A model generated the notes under the pieces. That model made no database searches. It had not been told where the DNA came from and saw only the letters and a program-made list of their open reading frames with translations. From an uncultured Oscillospiraceae bacterium (GTDB lineage: Bacteria > Bacillota > Clostridia > Oscillospirales > Ruminococcaceae): 13,696 nt of DNA. The translations under genes were made by a program, and so were the position numbers. Of this stretch, positions 1 through 6,921 are shown in pieces (the first letter of the stretch is position 1; every line of letters starts with the position of its first letter). The DNA lies in contig CAJTSZ010000058.1 in the NCBI GenBank assembly GCA_910578755.1, positions 1-13,696 on the forward strand, in the 5' to 3' direction.

Positions 1-752
1 AGCTCCTGTGAGGAGTAGCCCCAAGAAGCCCAAAAGCTAATTTGCCCCAGGGCCGCCGTATTGGCCGCCGCCCCAGGCATTGTATAAAGGGGAAAGGCCC
101 TGTATTTTACCATGGTATCTTTCCAGGCTTTCACCTTTCTTTTATTCAGAAGCTTTTTACTGCTTTCCCGTAAGGCGCTGGGAAGCTTGTACCGCAAAAC
201 AATGCAAGCGCAAATATACCCGCCTACTTGGGCCGCTATTAGCCCACTGCCGCCCAAAGGGAACAGCATCACTTGCAGCCCTCCGTACACCGCCGCCCTA
301 ATAAATGATGAAAAAGCCAGCGCCTTATACTTTTTATAAAAAATACAGCGGTTGCTCAGTACGCTGAACCATCCAATCGCCCCTACCCCCAAGGCTAAAA
401 GAACACTGTATCCCCATATGTTTCCCCCTGTGAAGTGCAGAAAATAAAACCCTGTTATTGCCCCCACCCCGGCGGAAAGCAGTGCCATAGCCGTAAGAAC
501 AACTGCGCACAAACGGGCAATTTGCTCTGCTTCCCATTCTGTTTCACAGCTTACAATGGCCATTTCGTACTTGAAGCAGGCCCCTTGTGCTAGGATGTTC
601 ACTGTGGAAAGATACAGGGAATAAAACCCCATATCCCGGGAACAGTACAAGCGGGCAACCACAGGGGTAAGCAAAAAAGGGATCACCTGCGCTACGGCGG
701 TTCCTACCCCAAGAGTTGCTGTATTTTTAAAAAATACCCTATATTGGTTCAT
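1..752 (-). CDS. Polysaccharide/oligosaccharide flippase, N-terminal part (runs off the left edge)
   Basis: Integral membrane protein, probably a lipid-linked oligosaccharide flippase of the MOP/polysaccharide-synthesis family (Wzx/TuaB type), which moves glycan-lipid precursors across the cytoplasmic membrane. The frame is open from an ATG at 752 down to the window edge, about 250 codons, roughly half the usual 450-500 residues. The start reads MNQYRVFFKN followed by a first hydrophobic helix. The segment LYLSTVNILAQGACFKYEMA is typical of the loop after helix 2 in this family, where a conserved Glu sits near AIV. Several more hydrophobic helices follow, then a basic loop (KKLLNKRKVK) and YRAFPLYTMPGA, another place where family members are conserved. 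An AGGAG lies 11 nt upstream of the ATG. No convincing promoter is visible. Family assignment is fairly firm; the transported substrate is unknown. Confidence 0.75.
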   Translation of the reverse strand, partial: MNQYRVFFKNTATLGVGTAVAQVIPFLLTPVVARLYCSRDMGFYSLYLSTVNILAQGACFKYEMAIVSCETEWEAEQIARLCAVVLTAMALLSAGVGAITGFYFLHFTGGNIWGYSVLLALGVGAIGWFSVLSNRCIFYKKYKALAFSSFIRAAVYGGLQVMLFPLGGSGLIAAQVGGYICACIVLRYKLPSALRESSKKLLNKRKVKAWKDTMVKYRAFPLYTMPGAAANTAALGQISFWASWGYSSQE

Positions 753-1048
753 GTTTCCCTGCACTCCTATAAACAAATTGGTTCCCCCCGCTTAACAAGG
801 GGCAAAACAATTTTTAGGGGTTAGAACCACCATTTTCCTTGCTGCAAATACCCCCCTATAGCTGCCTTTTCAGTTGCTGGTTCCTCCAAAGCCCTGCTAA
901 TGATAGGGCCCTGGCAGACATGCTTTCCCTTTTTACGGATGGTAAGTATAGTTTTTGCAAAAGGTTAGAAAATATTCCCACCCACTTTAAACAGGCGCTT
1001 TTCACACAAAAAATTAAGAAAAACAGCTACCCCTTTTTTTGCCCTTTG
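753..1048. other. Intergenic region between divergent flippase and sbcD genes
   Basis: About 300 bases with no gene I can support. A 79-codon plus-strand frame at 839-1078 has no ribosome binding site, unremarkable composition and no family resemblance, so I treat it as chance. There is a short CCCC/GGGG inverted repeat near 785-801, with no U-tract placed for termination. Promoters for the flippase gene presumably lie here, but I cannot pick out a clear -35/-10 pair on the minus strand. Confidence 0.5.
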
Positions 1049-1083
1049 TGGTATACTTACAGCAAAACTGATTTTTAAAGGAG
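1049..1083 (+). promoter_or_regulatory. Putative extended -10 promoter and ribosome binding site for sbcDC
   Basis: TGGTATACT at 1049-1057 matches the extended -10 form (TG-N-TATAAT with one mismatch). No good -35 hexamer is seen about 17 nt upstream, which is common for extended -10 promoters. AAAGGAG at 1077-1083 lies 9 nt before the GTG start of sbcD and decides that start. Confidence 0.4.
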
Positions 1084-1092
1084 TTACATTAC

Positions 1093-2229
1093 GTGCGAAT
1101 ATTACATACTTCCGATTGGCACATTGGCCGTTCCTTGTTTGACTACCCCCTGCTGGAGGAACAGCGCTTTTTTTTCCAGCAGCTATATCAAATTATTGAA
1201 GAGCGCCAGGTAGATGCTGTAGTGGTTGCCGGGGATATTTACGACCGTTCCGCCCCTTCTGCCGAAGCGGTTTCCCTTCTTAACGAAGTATTGGACCACT
1301 TAATTCACCACTGCAAGGTTACTGTTTTAGCCATCGCCGGCAATCACGATTCCCCCCGAAGGATTGCTTACGGAAACACATTGTTCCAGCACTTTCACTT
1401 GTACATGGAGGGGCTTTGCCAAAAGGAAATAAAAAAAGTAACGCTTCAGGACCAATATGGCCCCATCCACTTCTTTTTGCTCCCCTACTTTATTTCCCAG
1501 GAGGTGCGCGCCCTTTTTGGGAACAAAGCCATAGACACCTCCACCAAAGCTTTTGAAGCCCTAATGGAGGAAAACCGCTGGAACATGGACAGTTCCCAGC
1601 GGAATGTCCTGGTTGCACACGGTTTTTTTATGAAAACAAAGTGCCCCCAGGCCTTTTCCCTTTCTCAGTCGGAGGTGGCGGTAGGCGCCAGTGATTTAAC
1701 AGATATTTCCTCCGCTGCGGATTTTGACTATATTGCCCTTGGCCACCTTCACGGGCCCCAAAGGGCCGGCGGGGAAACCTGCCGCTACAGCGGTTCCCCT
1801 TTAAAATATTCTGTTTCGGAAGTACAGCAGGAAAAAGTAGTGCTTTTAGTGGATATTGGCGAAAAGGGGAATGTGGAGGTTCTTCCCATTCCCCTGCGCC
1901 CCCTGCGGGATTTGCAGGTGCTCACCGGCACTATGGAACAGCTGCTGGCCGGTGATACCGATGATTTTGTTTATGCTAATATTACAGATACCAGCGCCGT
2001 CCTCCATGCTATGAGCCAGCTGCGGGCCAGGTACCCCCACATTTTGGGCCTTAGCTTTGCGGCCCAGGCTTCTGCACCTGCACAGGAACTGGACATCCCC
2101 TTGGAAAAACTGCCCCTGGATGAAACCTTCCAGCGTTTTTACAGCCACATTACAAAGGAGGACATCCCCCCTGCCCGCCAACAAATAGTGGAAGAACTTT
2201 GCAACAAACTGGAGAAAAACCGTATATGA
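1093..2229 (+). CDS. sbcD: Exonuclease SbcCD, subunit D (Mre11-type nuclease)
   Basis: Nuclease subunit of the SbcCD complex, which cleaves hairpins and processes DNA ends in a Mn2+-dependent way, in the cytoplasm. The 378-residue length is normal for the family. The calcineurin-like metallophosphoesterase motifs are all present: DWHIG at 8-12, AGDIYDRS at 46-53, AGNHDS at 82-87, a VAHGFF histidine motif near 175 and ALGHLHGPQ near 217-224. The metal-binding Asp, His and Asn residues are therefore intact. The C-terminal 130 residues form the usual capping region. The start is GTG at 1093, supported by AAAGGAG 9 nt upstream and by the family start MRILHTSDWH. The TGA stop overlaps the sbcC ATG by 4 bp (ATGA), implying translational coupling. 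The partner ATPase downstream is interrupted, so this subunit may lack a full-length partner. Confidence 0.95.
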   Translation: MRILHTSDWHIGRSLFDYPLLEEQRFFFQQLYQIIEERQVDAVVVAGDIYDRSAPSAEAVSLLNEVLDHLIHHCKVTVLAIAGNHDSPRRIAYGNTLFQHFHLYMEGLCQKEIKKVTLQDQYGPIHFFLLPYFISQEVRALFGNKAIDTSTKAFEALMEENRWNMDSSQRNVLVAHGFFMKTKCPQAFSLSQSEVAVGASDLTDISSAADFDYIALGHLHGPQRAGGETCRYSGSPLKYSVSEVQQEKVVLLVDIGEKGNVEVLPIPLRPLRDLQVLTGTMEQLLAGDTDDFVYANITDTSAVLHAMSQLRARYPHILGLSFAAQASAPAQELDIPLEKLPLDETFQRFYSHITKEDIPPARQQIVEELCNKLEKNRI

Positions 2230-2855
2230 AGCCTTTAAAACTAACAATGAACGCCTTTGGCCCCTACCCTGGTAAAATAGAATTGGATTTTACCCAGCTG
2301 GGCCACGCCAACATTTTTTTAATTACCGGCCCAACCGGCTCCGGCAAAACCACCATATTTGACGCCATTACCTTTGCCTTATATGCCCACGCCAGCGGCG
2401 AAGCCCGCAAAACCGATACCTTTAAAAGCCAGCATGCCCTGCCGGAGGCCCTGTGTTTTGTAGAACTTACTTTCCAGCTTCACAACAAAAGCTATACTGT
2501 ATACCGCACCCCCAAGCAGGAGGTGTACTCAAAACGGAAAAAGAATATGATAGAGGCGGCGCAGGACGTTATTCTTACACTGCCAGACAACCAAATATTA
2601 AAGGGCCGGGAAGCCAATGATAAGCTGTTGGATCTGTTGGGATTAAACTGCGCCCAGTTCCGCCAAATTGTTATGCTGGCCCAGGGAGAATTCCGCCGCT
2701 TTTTGGAAGCCAGCAGCAAGGACAAGCAGGATATTTTCCGCCAAATTTTTTCTACCGAAATTTATGACCAGTTTACACGCCATTTAGGCAGCCTGGCGGA
2801 GGATATTCAGCAGGAAACAGAACTGAACCGGCGGCTTTGCATTGCTGCTGTATAG
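2226..2855 (+). CDS. sbcC: SbcC N-terminal fragment, ended by a premature TAG (first part of a broken sbcC)
   Basis: First 209 residues of the SbcC ATPase, the Rad50-like partner of SbcD. The ATG at 2226 overlaps the sbcD stop and gives MKPLKLTMNAFGPYPG, the typical SbcC start. An upstream in-frame ATG at 2199 lies within sbcD and is not needed. Walker A is GPTGSGKTT at residues 35-43. The Q-loop region LAQGEFRRFLEASSKDKQDI is intact, followed by the start of the first coiled coil. A TAG at 2853-2855 (codon 210) then stops translation. The reading frame continues with no shift to 5153, giving 975 residues if the TAG were read. Walker A and the signature/Walker B are thus on different pieces. 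A single substitution (for example CAG or TGG to TAG) would explain it. The fragment alone should not be a working ATPase. Confidence 0.85.
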   Translation: MKPLKLTMNAFGPYPGKIELDFTQLGHANIFLITGPTGSGKTTIFDAITFALYAHASGEARKTDTFKSQHALPEALCFVELTFQLHNKSYTVYRTPKQEVYSKRKKNMIEAAQDVILTLPDNQILKGREANDKLLDLLGLNCAQFRQIVMLAQGEFRRFLEASSKDKQDIFRQIFSTEIYDQFTRHLGSLAEDIQQETELNRRLCIAAV

Positions 2856-2924
2856 CAAATTGACAGCAGCGCCCTTCCCCTGCTTGCCCAGCTATGCACC
2901 CAGGCAGAGCCCGACCTCCCCAAA

Positions 2925-5153
2925 GTGCTGAAAGCCCTTGCAGCTGCTGTAAACAGCGACCAAAAGGAGCTTGCCGCCGCCGAAAAGAAATTGAATACCT
3001 TGGCAGAACAGCAAAAAATATGGGATATTGCCCAGGCAGAAAGCCTGCAGCAGCAGTTTACCCAGTTGGACCGCACCGCAGAAAGCTTTGCCAGCCTGCA
3101 AAGTAAAACGGAAGAAATGGCGCAAAAAAAAGCTCTTATGAGCCAGTTGGAAAAAGCTGTTTCTATTTTACCTTCCTTTTCCCTTTTGGAAGAAAAGGAA
3201 GGCCGGCTTTCCACTTTACGCCAGGAGCAAAAAAACATGGAAGCATTGCTGGTAAAGGCCGAACAGCAACACAATGACGCTAAAACACAGCAGGCCCGTG
3301 TCCCTGCCCTGGAACAGGAAAAAAACCGCATTTTGGAGGAAATTGCCCTGCTGAAGCAAAGCAAAACCACAGCTCTGCGCTATGGGCAAATCCAAACCGC
3401 CTTAGCCCAAACAGAAAAGGAACAAAAAAAATGCGCCCATTCCTTTCAGCTAATCACCCTATTACAAGAGCGCAACATTGCCCATACCCTCCAAAAGGAA
3501 ATTGAAACGGCAGCAGCAGCCCTGGCGGACTTAGAAAAAAAGCAGGAGGAATACAACAAAACCCTTGCTTTGTTTGAAAAAGCAAAAAAAGCAAGAAACG
3601 CCCACCAGGCCTTTTTGCTGGCGCAAACCCTTTCGGAAGGAAGCCCCTGCCCTGTGTGCGGTGCTGTACACCACCCCTGCCCTGCCCAGGAAAAAGAGCA
3701 TATTGAGGAAACACAGCAGGTACAAGTGTTAGAGGAACTGGTCCATCAGCAGTTCGGCGCCTTTTCCAGCTGCCAAAGCCGGTTCCAGCTGCTGCTGAGC
3801 CAATACTGCCAAAACCAAAACCTGCCCCTGCCCCAACATACCCCCAATGGCGATTTTTTTAAGGAACCGCTGGAGAATACCAAAAAGCAGCTGAAAGCCC
3901 TGCAAAACGCTTTATCCCAGCATACCTCCAAGCCGTTGACGGACGCCCGCTACTTTGATAACGCCTATTTAACAGAAAGCTACCAAAGGCTCTCCACCAC
4001 TGCTGCCAGGCTGGAGCAGGATAAATTCCGCTTAAATGATGAGCTTTCTGCCCTTTCCCAAAACGGCAATGTTTCCTCCATTGAGGAAATAGAGGAAGCC
4101 ATTGCGTCAAAAACAGAAGCAGCCCAAGGAAAGGCCAAGGAAATTGAAGCTATTTCCTCCGCCTTCCTTTCCGCCCAAACCCAGCACAATAAGCTAAGCG
4201 CCCAAAAGGAGCAAGGGGAAATTCAAATTGCCGCCCTTTTGGAGGAAATTGCCCAAAGCAATGCAAGTTTTACCGTCCTTTTAAAGGAAACTGGGTTTGC
4301 TTCCCTGGAAGCGTTTATACAATGCAAAAACGGTATTGCCCAGCTCACTGCATTGCGGGAAGAAATTGGCCTGTACCAGGAGGCTTTGCTCACCTGTGCT
4401 GCCAGATATGGTGAACTTTCCGCCTTGTTAAAGGAAAAACAGCGTCCTAATTTAGAAGAAGTAAGGGAAAAAGCAGGACAGCTTCAAAAAGAGGCCACAC
4501 AAACCCAGCATACAATGCAAGCGGTTTCTGCCCGGCGCCAGCTGAACCAAAGGCAGCAGAAAACCTTAAAGGATTTGTGGGAAAAAAATACCACCCTTTA
4601 CCGGCAGTACCAGGATATTGGAACCCTTTACCAAATGGCCCGTGGGAGCAATTCTCAAAAGCTTTCCTTTGAAAGCTATGTTCTTACCAGCTATTTTGAG
4701 CAAATTATTACTATGGCAAACATTTACCTGGGAAATATGTCCCATAACCGGTATACCCTCCTGCGCAAAAAGGACCGTTCCCGCGGCAATACCTCCTCTG
4801 GGTTGGACTTAGAAATTTACGACGCCTACACTGGCAGCAGCCGCCATGTATCCACCCTTTCCGGCGGTGAAAGCTTTAAGGCAGCCCTCTCCCTAGCCCT
4901 TGGCCTGGCAGAAGTGGTACAGCACCATGCCGGCGGTGTACAAATAGAAACTATGTTTATTGACGAAGGCTTTGGCAGCTTAGACCAGCGTTCCTTGGAT
5001 TCTGCTGTGGAAACCCTAATGTCCCTGCAAGATAACGGCCGCCTTATTGGGGTAATATCCCATGTCAGCCAGTTGGTGGACCGCATCCCCAACAAGCTTA
5101 TCGTCACAGCCTCCCCCAATGGCAGCACCGCCGCCTTTGCTTTGGATTTATAA
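2925..5153 (+). CDS. sbcC: SbcC C-terminal fragment, in frame with the upstream piece (second part of a broken sbcC)
   Basis: Remainder of SbcC, in the same frame as the 2226-2855 piece. The open stretch begins right after the TAG; the first usable start is a GTG at 2925, without a clear ribosome binding site, so independent translation is doubtful. Residue numbers count from 2226 with the TAG as one codon. The segment has long Glu/Lys/Gln/Ala-rich coiled coil, the zinc hook CPVC at 475-478, a second coiled coil, the ABC signature LSGGES at 878-883, Walker B MFIDEGFGSLD at 910-920 with catalytic Glu914, and the ISHV H-loop near 940. Total length would be normal for SbcC. It ends in TAA at 5151-5153. 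All C-terminal catalytic motifs are intact and no second lesion is seen, so the break is recent, is a sequencing error, or is tolerated through readthrough. I treat the locus as one disrupted gene. Confidence 0.85.
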   Translation: MLKALAAAVNSDQKELAAAEKKLNTLAEQQKIWDIAQAESLQQQFTQLDRTAESFASLQSKTEEMAQKKALMSQLEKAVSILPSFSLLEEKEGRLSTLRQEQKNMEALLVKAEQQHNDAKTQQARVPALEQEKNRILEEIALLKQSKTTALRYGQIQTALAQTEKEQKKCAHSFQLITLLQERNIAHTLQKEIETAAAALADLEKKQEEYNKTLALFEKAKKARNAHQAFLLAQTLSEGSPCPVCGAVHHPCPAQEKEHIEETQQVQVLEELVHQQFGAFSSCQSRFQLLLSQYCQNQNLPLPQHTPNGDFFKEPLENTKKQLKALQNALSQHTSKPLTDARYFDNAYLTESYQRLSTTAARLEQDKFRLNDELSALSQNGNVSSIEEIEEAIASKTEAAQGKAKEIEAISSAFLSAQTQHNKLSAQKEQGEIQIAALLEEIAQSNASFTVLLKETGFASLEAFIQCKNGIAQLTALREEIGLYQEALLTCAARYGELSALLKEKQRPNLEEVREKAGQLQKEATQTQHTMQAVSARRQLNQRQQKTLKDLWEKNTTLYRQYQDIGTLYQMARGSNSQKLSFESYVLTSYFEQIITMANIYLGNMSHNRYTLLRKKDRSRGNTSSGLDLEIYDAYTGSSRHVSTLSGGESFKAALSLALGLAEVVQHHAGGVQIETMFIDEGFGSLDQRSLDSAVETLMSLQDNGRLIGVISHVSQLVDRIPNKLIVTASPNGSTAAFALDL

Positions 5154-5174
5154 AAATTTGGAGGTATAAGCGTT

Positions 5175-5390
5175 ATGCAGTATAGAATAAACGACCACAA
5201 TCTTCAAGCATTTGTCAACAAGATATGGCCAGGGAGCTATGCAAGTTACATTATCAAAAACAAGGTATAGGAAGTAAACTTCTTTAGCTGGCTAAAGTTG
5301 TACTTTGGGGCGCAGCCGGGAATAGAAATATTTTATAAAAAAAATGGATGTCAAAAAGGCTTGCAGCCTTTCATTATTGAAAGGCAATAA
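5175..5390 (+). pseudogene. Small unrecognised ORF behind sbcC, cut by an in-frame TAG
   Basis: An ATG at 5175 lies 10 nt after a clean GGAGG (5160-5164), 21 bases past the sbcC stop, so it could be the third gene of the sbcDC operon. It encodes 31 residues (MQYRINDHNLQAF, then WPGSYASYI) before TAG at 5268-5270. The same frame then runs on for 39 more codons (including FFSWLKLYFGAQPGIEIF) to TAA at 5388-5390. The combined 70-codon frame has protein-like composition, and the ribosome binding site argues for a former or actual gene. I recognise no family. It may instead be a genuine 31-residue peptide followed by non-coding sequence. The last 36 bases overlap a nest of inverted repeats. Confidence 0.4.
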
Positions 5391-5391
5391 T
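5355..5391 (+). repeat. Laddered inverted repeats (three mutually exclusive hairpins)
   Basis: AAAGGC (5355-5360) pairs with GCCTTT (5366-5371). GCCTTTC (5366-5372) pairs with GAAAGGC (5379-5385). ATTATT (5373-5378) pairs with AATAAT (5386-5391). Each arm of one hairpin forms the loop or arm of the next, so only some can form at once. No U-tract follows on the plus strand, so ordinary intrinsic termination after sbcC is not well supported. It may be an mRNA 3'-end stabiliser or a weak terminator. Confidence 0.5.
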
Positions 5392-5436
5392 AAAACAAAA
5401 TTCACCATCTATTCATTTTATACATAGGTAATTTTG

Positions 5437-5476
5437 TTGAACTTTTTTGAAATTGGTACTATACTATATTTATAAA
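5437..5476 (+). promoter_or_regulatory. Promoter for the small membrane protein gene
   Basis: TTGAAC (5437-5442), a 17-nt spacer and TATACT (5460-5465) form a good sigma-A promoter. A second, overlapping pair, TTGAAA (5447-5452), 18 nt and TATAAA (5471-5476), is about as good. Surrounding sequence is AT-rich. Either pair places the transcription start 35-50 nt before the chosen ATG at 5521. Confidence 0.6.
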
Positions 5477-5520
5477 AAACTTCCAGTTTACCAATGGAAC
5501 AAAACAAAGTGGGTGAATCT

Positions 5521-5979
5521 ATGGCAAAAAAATGTATTGGCATTTTAATGCTGTTGGCAGGGTTTGTTATTCCCTTGCATAAGGAAGTTCTGCTGCAAAG
5601 CGACTACATTGCTATGGCTATTTTCATTGTTGGCGGCGCTTTGTGCCTGCTGCTTCCCGGCCGCAAAAAAGCAGAGGACAACGCTATTTACCAGGCCACG
5701 TGGGAAATACCTCATGTTTCCCTGTTTTCTGCGGAAAACAACCAGCCCCTCCTTACCCCTGGGGAACAGCTTTTGGTTTGCCCCTACACCGGCCCCAGCC
5801 ATGACCAAGTCACCGTAGTAACCGCTGCGGAACAGATTGTGGGTAATGTGCCCCAAGAATTTTTAGCCTACATTTTGCGCAAAATAGAGGCCCACTCCCC
5901 TGTCCGCTTAACCGTAAAGGAAATTAAAATGGAAGAGGGCGGGAAAACCTACCATGTTGTTGTTGATATGATGTGCTGA
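5521..5979 (+). CDS. Small membrane-anchored protein, possible HIRAN-like C-terminal domain
   Basis: 152-residue protein. Two hydrophobic segments, about residues 5-20 (CIGILMLLAGFVIPL) and 31-47 (AMAIFIVGGALCLLL), form an N-terminal membrane hairpin, followed by basic GRKK and then a soluble domain. The soluble part has the pattern L-x-PGEQL, a segment of charged and polar residues, IVGNVPQEFLAYIL, then VRLTVKEIK. This resembles HIRAN domains (hydrophobic strand, charged turn, IG-x-VP, helix), but the match is by eye and weak. I prefer ATG 5521, with GGGTGA just upstream and a typical MAKK-hydrophobic start. An in-frame ATG at 5494 would add nine residues but has no ribosome binding site. 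It has its own promoter and ends in a shared bidirectional terminator, so it is probably monocistronic. The function is unknown. Confidence 0.7.
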   Translation: MAKKCIGILMLLAGFVIPLHKEVLLQSDYIAMAIFIVGGALCLLLPGRKKAEDNAIYQATWEIPHVSLFSAENNQPLLTPGEQLLVCPYTGPSHDQVTVVTAAEQIVGNVPQEFLAYILRKIEAHSPVRLTVKEIKMEEGGKTYHVVVDMMC

Positions 5980-6003
5980 TTGCTGCCCCCTGCAAAATAA
6001 CAG

Positions 6004-6041
6004 AAAAAACTACGCCCTAGCACGCTGGGGCGTAGTTTTTT
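6004..6041. terminator. Bidirectional intrinsic terminator between convergent genes
   Basis: ACTACGCCC (6009-6017) pairs with GGGCGTAGT (6028-6036) around a 10-nt loop. It is flanked by an A-run (6004-6009) and a T-run (6036-6042), so the stem can extend and each strand has a U-tract after the hairpin. It lies between the small membrane protein gene ending at 5979 and the DUF3795 gene ending at 6075 on the other strand, and serves both. Confidence 0.9.
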
Positions 6042-6074
6042 TGTTTTATTATATAGTTTGGAGGCAAGGAAGTG

Positions 6075-6449
6075 CTACTTTTTTCCCTCCTTAATAAACA
6101 TCATCAGTTCTTCCACATTATCAAATTGGTCGTAGTCACCCATAACACCTTCACGGTGATACACAATACCATTTTTTTCATTGCGTTCCAAACAATCCAA
6201 CAGCATTTCTTCCCCATATTCCTTAGCAAACAGGGTAAAACCATAGGGCTTTATTTTGGACAACAGGCCTTTTCTGCAATCTTCCTTACAATCATAACAA
6301 TGGCCATAACATTTTTCCATGGAGCATTTTCTGTTTTCACACCAATCCTTATCGGGACATTCCCCTGAATTACACCCATGGCAGCTTGTGTTTTCGGAAC
6401 ACAAACAGCAGGCAAGCCCGCACCTTGCAATACCTAATTCCCGTTTCAT
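6075..6449 (-). CDS. DUF3795 family cysteine-rich protein (probable metal-binding)
   Basis: 124-residue soluble protein with 13 Cys in its first 60 residues and one more near residue 86. The opening ARCGLACCLC, then spaced C-x2-C and C-x4-C pairs (SCHGCNSGEC, KCYGHCYDC), fits the DUF3795 family of small proteins thought to bind zinc or another metal. No enzymatic role is established. The C-terminal half (KIKPYGFTLFAKEYGEEML) lacks Cys clusters and looks helical. The start is fixed by AAGGAGG 7 nt before the ATG. It is the last gene of a minus-strand operon, 27 bases after the Nudix remnant, and is followed by the bidirectional terminator. It stops with TAG, which shows that TAG is used as a real stop here, since reading through it would run straight into the terminator hairpin. 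Confidence 0.75.
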   Translation of the reverse strand: MKRELGIARCGLACCLCSENTSCHGCNSGECPDKDWCENRKCSMEKCYGHCYDCKEDCRKGLLSKIKPYGFTLFAKEYGEEMLLDCLERNEKNGIVYHREGVMGDYDQFDNVEELMMFIKEGKK

Positions 6450-6476
6450 ATAAATACCTCCTTGGTGTTTAACCTG

Positions 6477-6900
6477 CTATTTCAGTTCATAAACCCATTT
6501 ATCGCCAACTTGGCGATAAAAAAACTCGCTGAGGTTATCTTCCTCAAACACACGGAGTACATCCATCTTATCTGTTGCTGCAAGGCGCAGGTTAGGAAGA
6601 TTTTCCCTGTCCTCCCACCAAACCTCGCCTTCTCTGGAGGAACGGAGCGTTCTGTTTTGTATAGGAAAACCACATAGCGGATGCCATTTTCCTGCCAATC
6701 CTTTATGCCGCACAACCGGGGGGAAGAAATAGTAAGCCCTGTTTCCTCCCACACCTCTCGGATAACCGCTTCCGTAAAGGATTCCCCTGCCTCAACATGG
6801 CCGCCCGGAAAGGCAATTCCCGGCTAATCCTGCTTTTTACGTTCCTGAACTAAAACCTTACCGCCATTGTAAATCATACAACCGTTTCGGTTCTATCCAT
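6477..6900 (-). pseudogene. Nudix (MutT-type) hydrolase, broken by two frameshifts and a premature TAG
   Basis: Remnant of a Nudix hydrolase of the 8-oxo-dGTP diphosphatase type (about 150 residues when intact). A start at 6900 (MDRTETV) has AGAGGG 6 nt upstream. The frame then shifts near 6878 to CMIYNGGKVLVQERKKQD. A TAG at 6824-6826 follows, where homologues usually have Trp, and then PGIAFPGGHVEAGES. The complete Nudix box GHVEAGE-x7-REVWEETGL is present. After IRYVVFLYKTER the frame shifts again near 6650 to LRSSREGEVWWEDRENL and runs through VFEEDNLSEFFY to WVYELK and TAG at 6477. A few residues around the second junction seem deleted. Three lesions in one gene make it non-functional unless the sequence is wrong. 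It sits 21 nt after the YhaN-like gene in the same operon. Confidence 0.85.
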
Positions 6901-6921
6901 ATCCAGCCCTCTTTTTTAATA

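Noticed and set aside
839..1078. 79-codon plus-strand ORF upstream of sbcD
   Set aside because: No ribosome binding site, no family resemblance, and it overlaps the likely sbcD promoter.
2226..6826. Genome-wide reassignment of TAG (to Gln or pyrrolysine)
   Set aside because: TAG terminates the DUF3795, YhaN-like, Nudix and mgtE genes at natural protein ends. Reading through the DUF3795 stop would translate a terminator hairpin.
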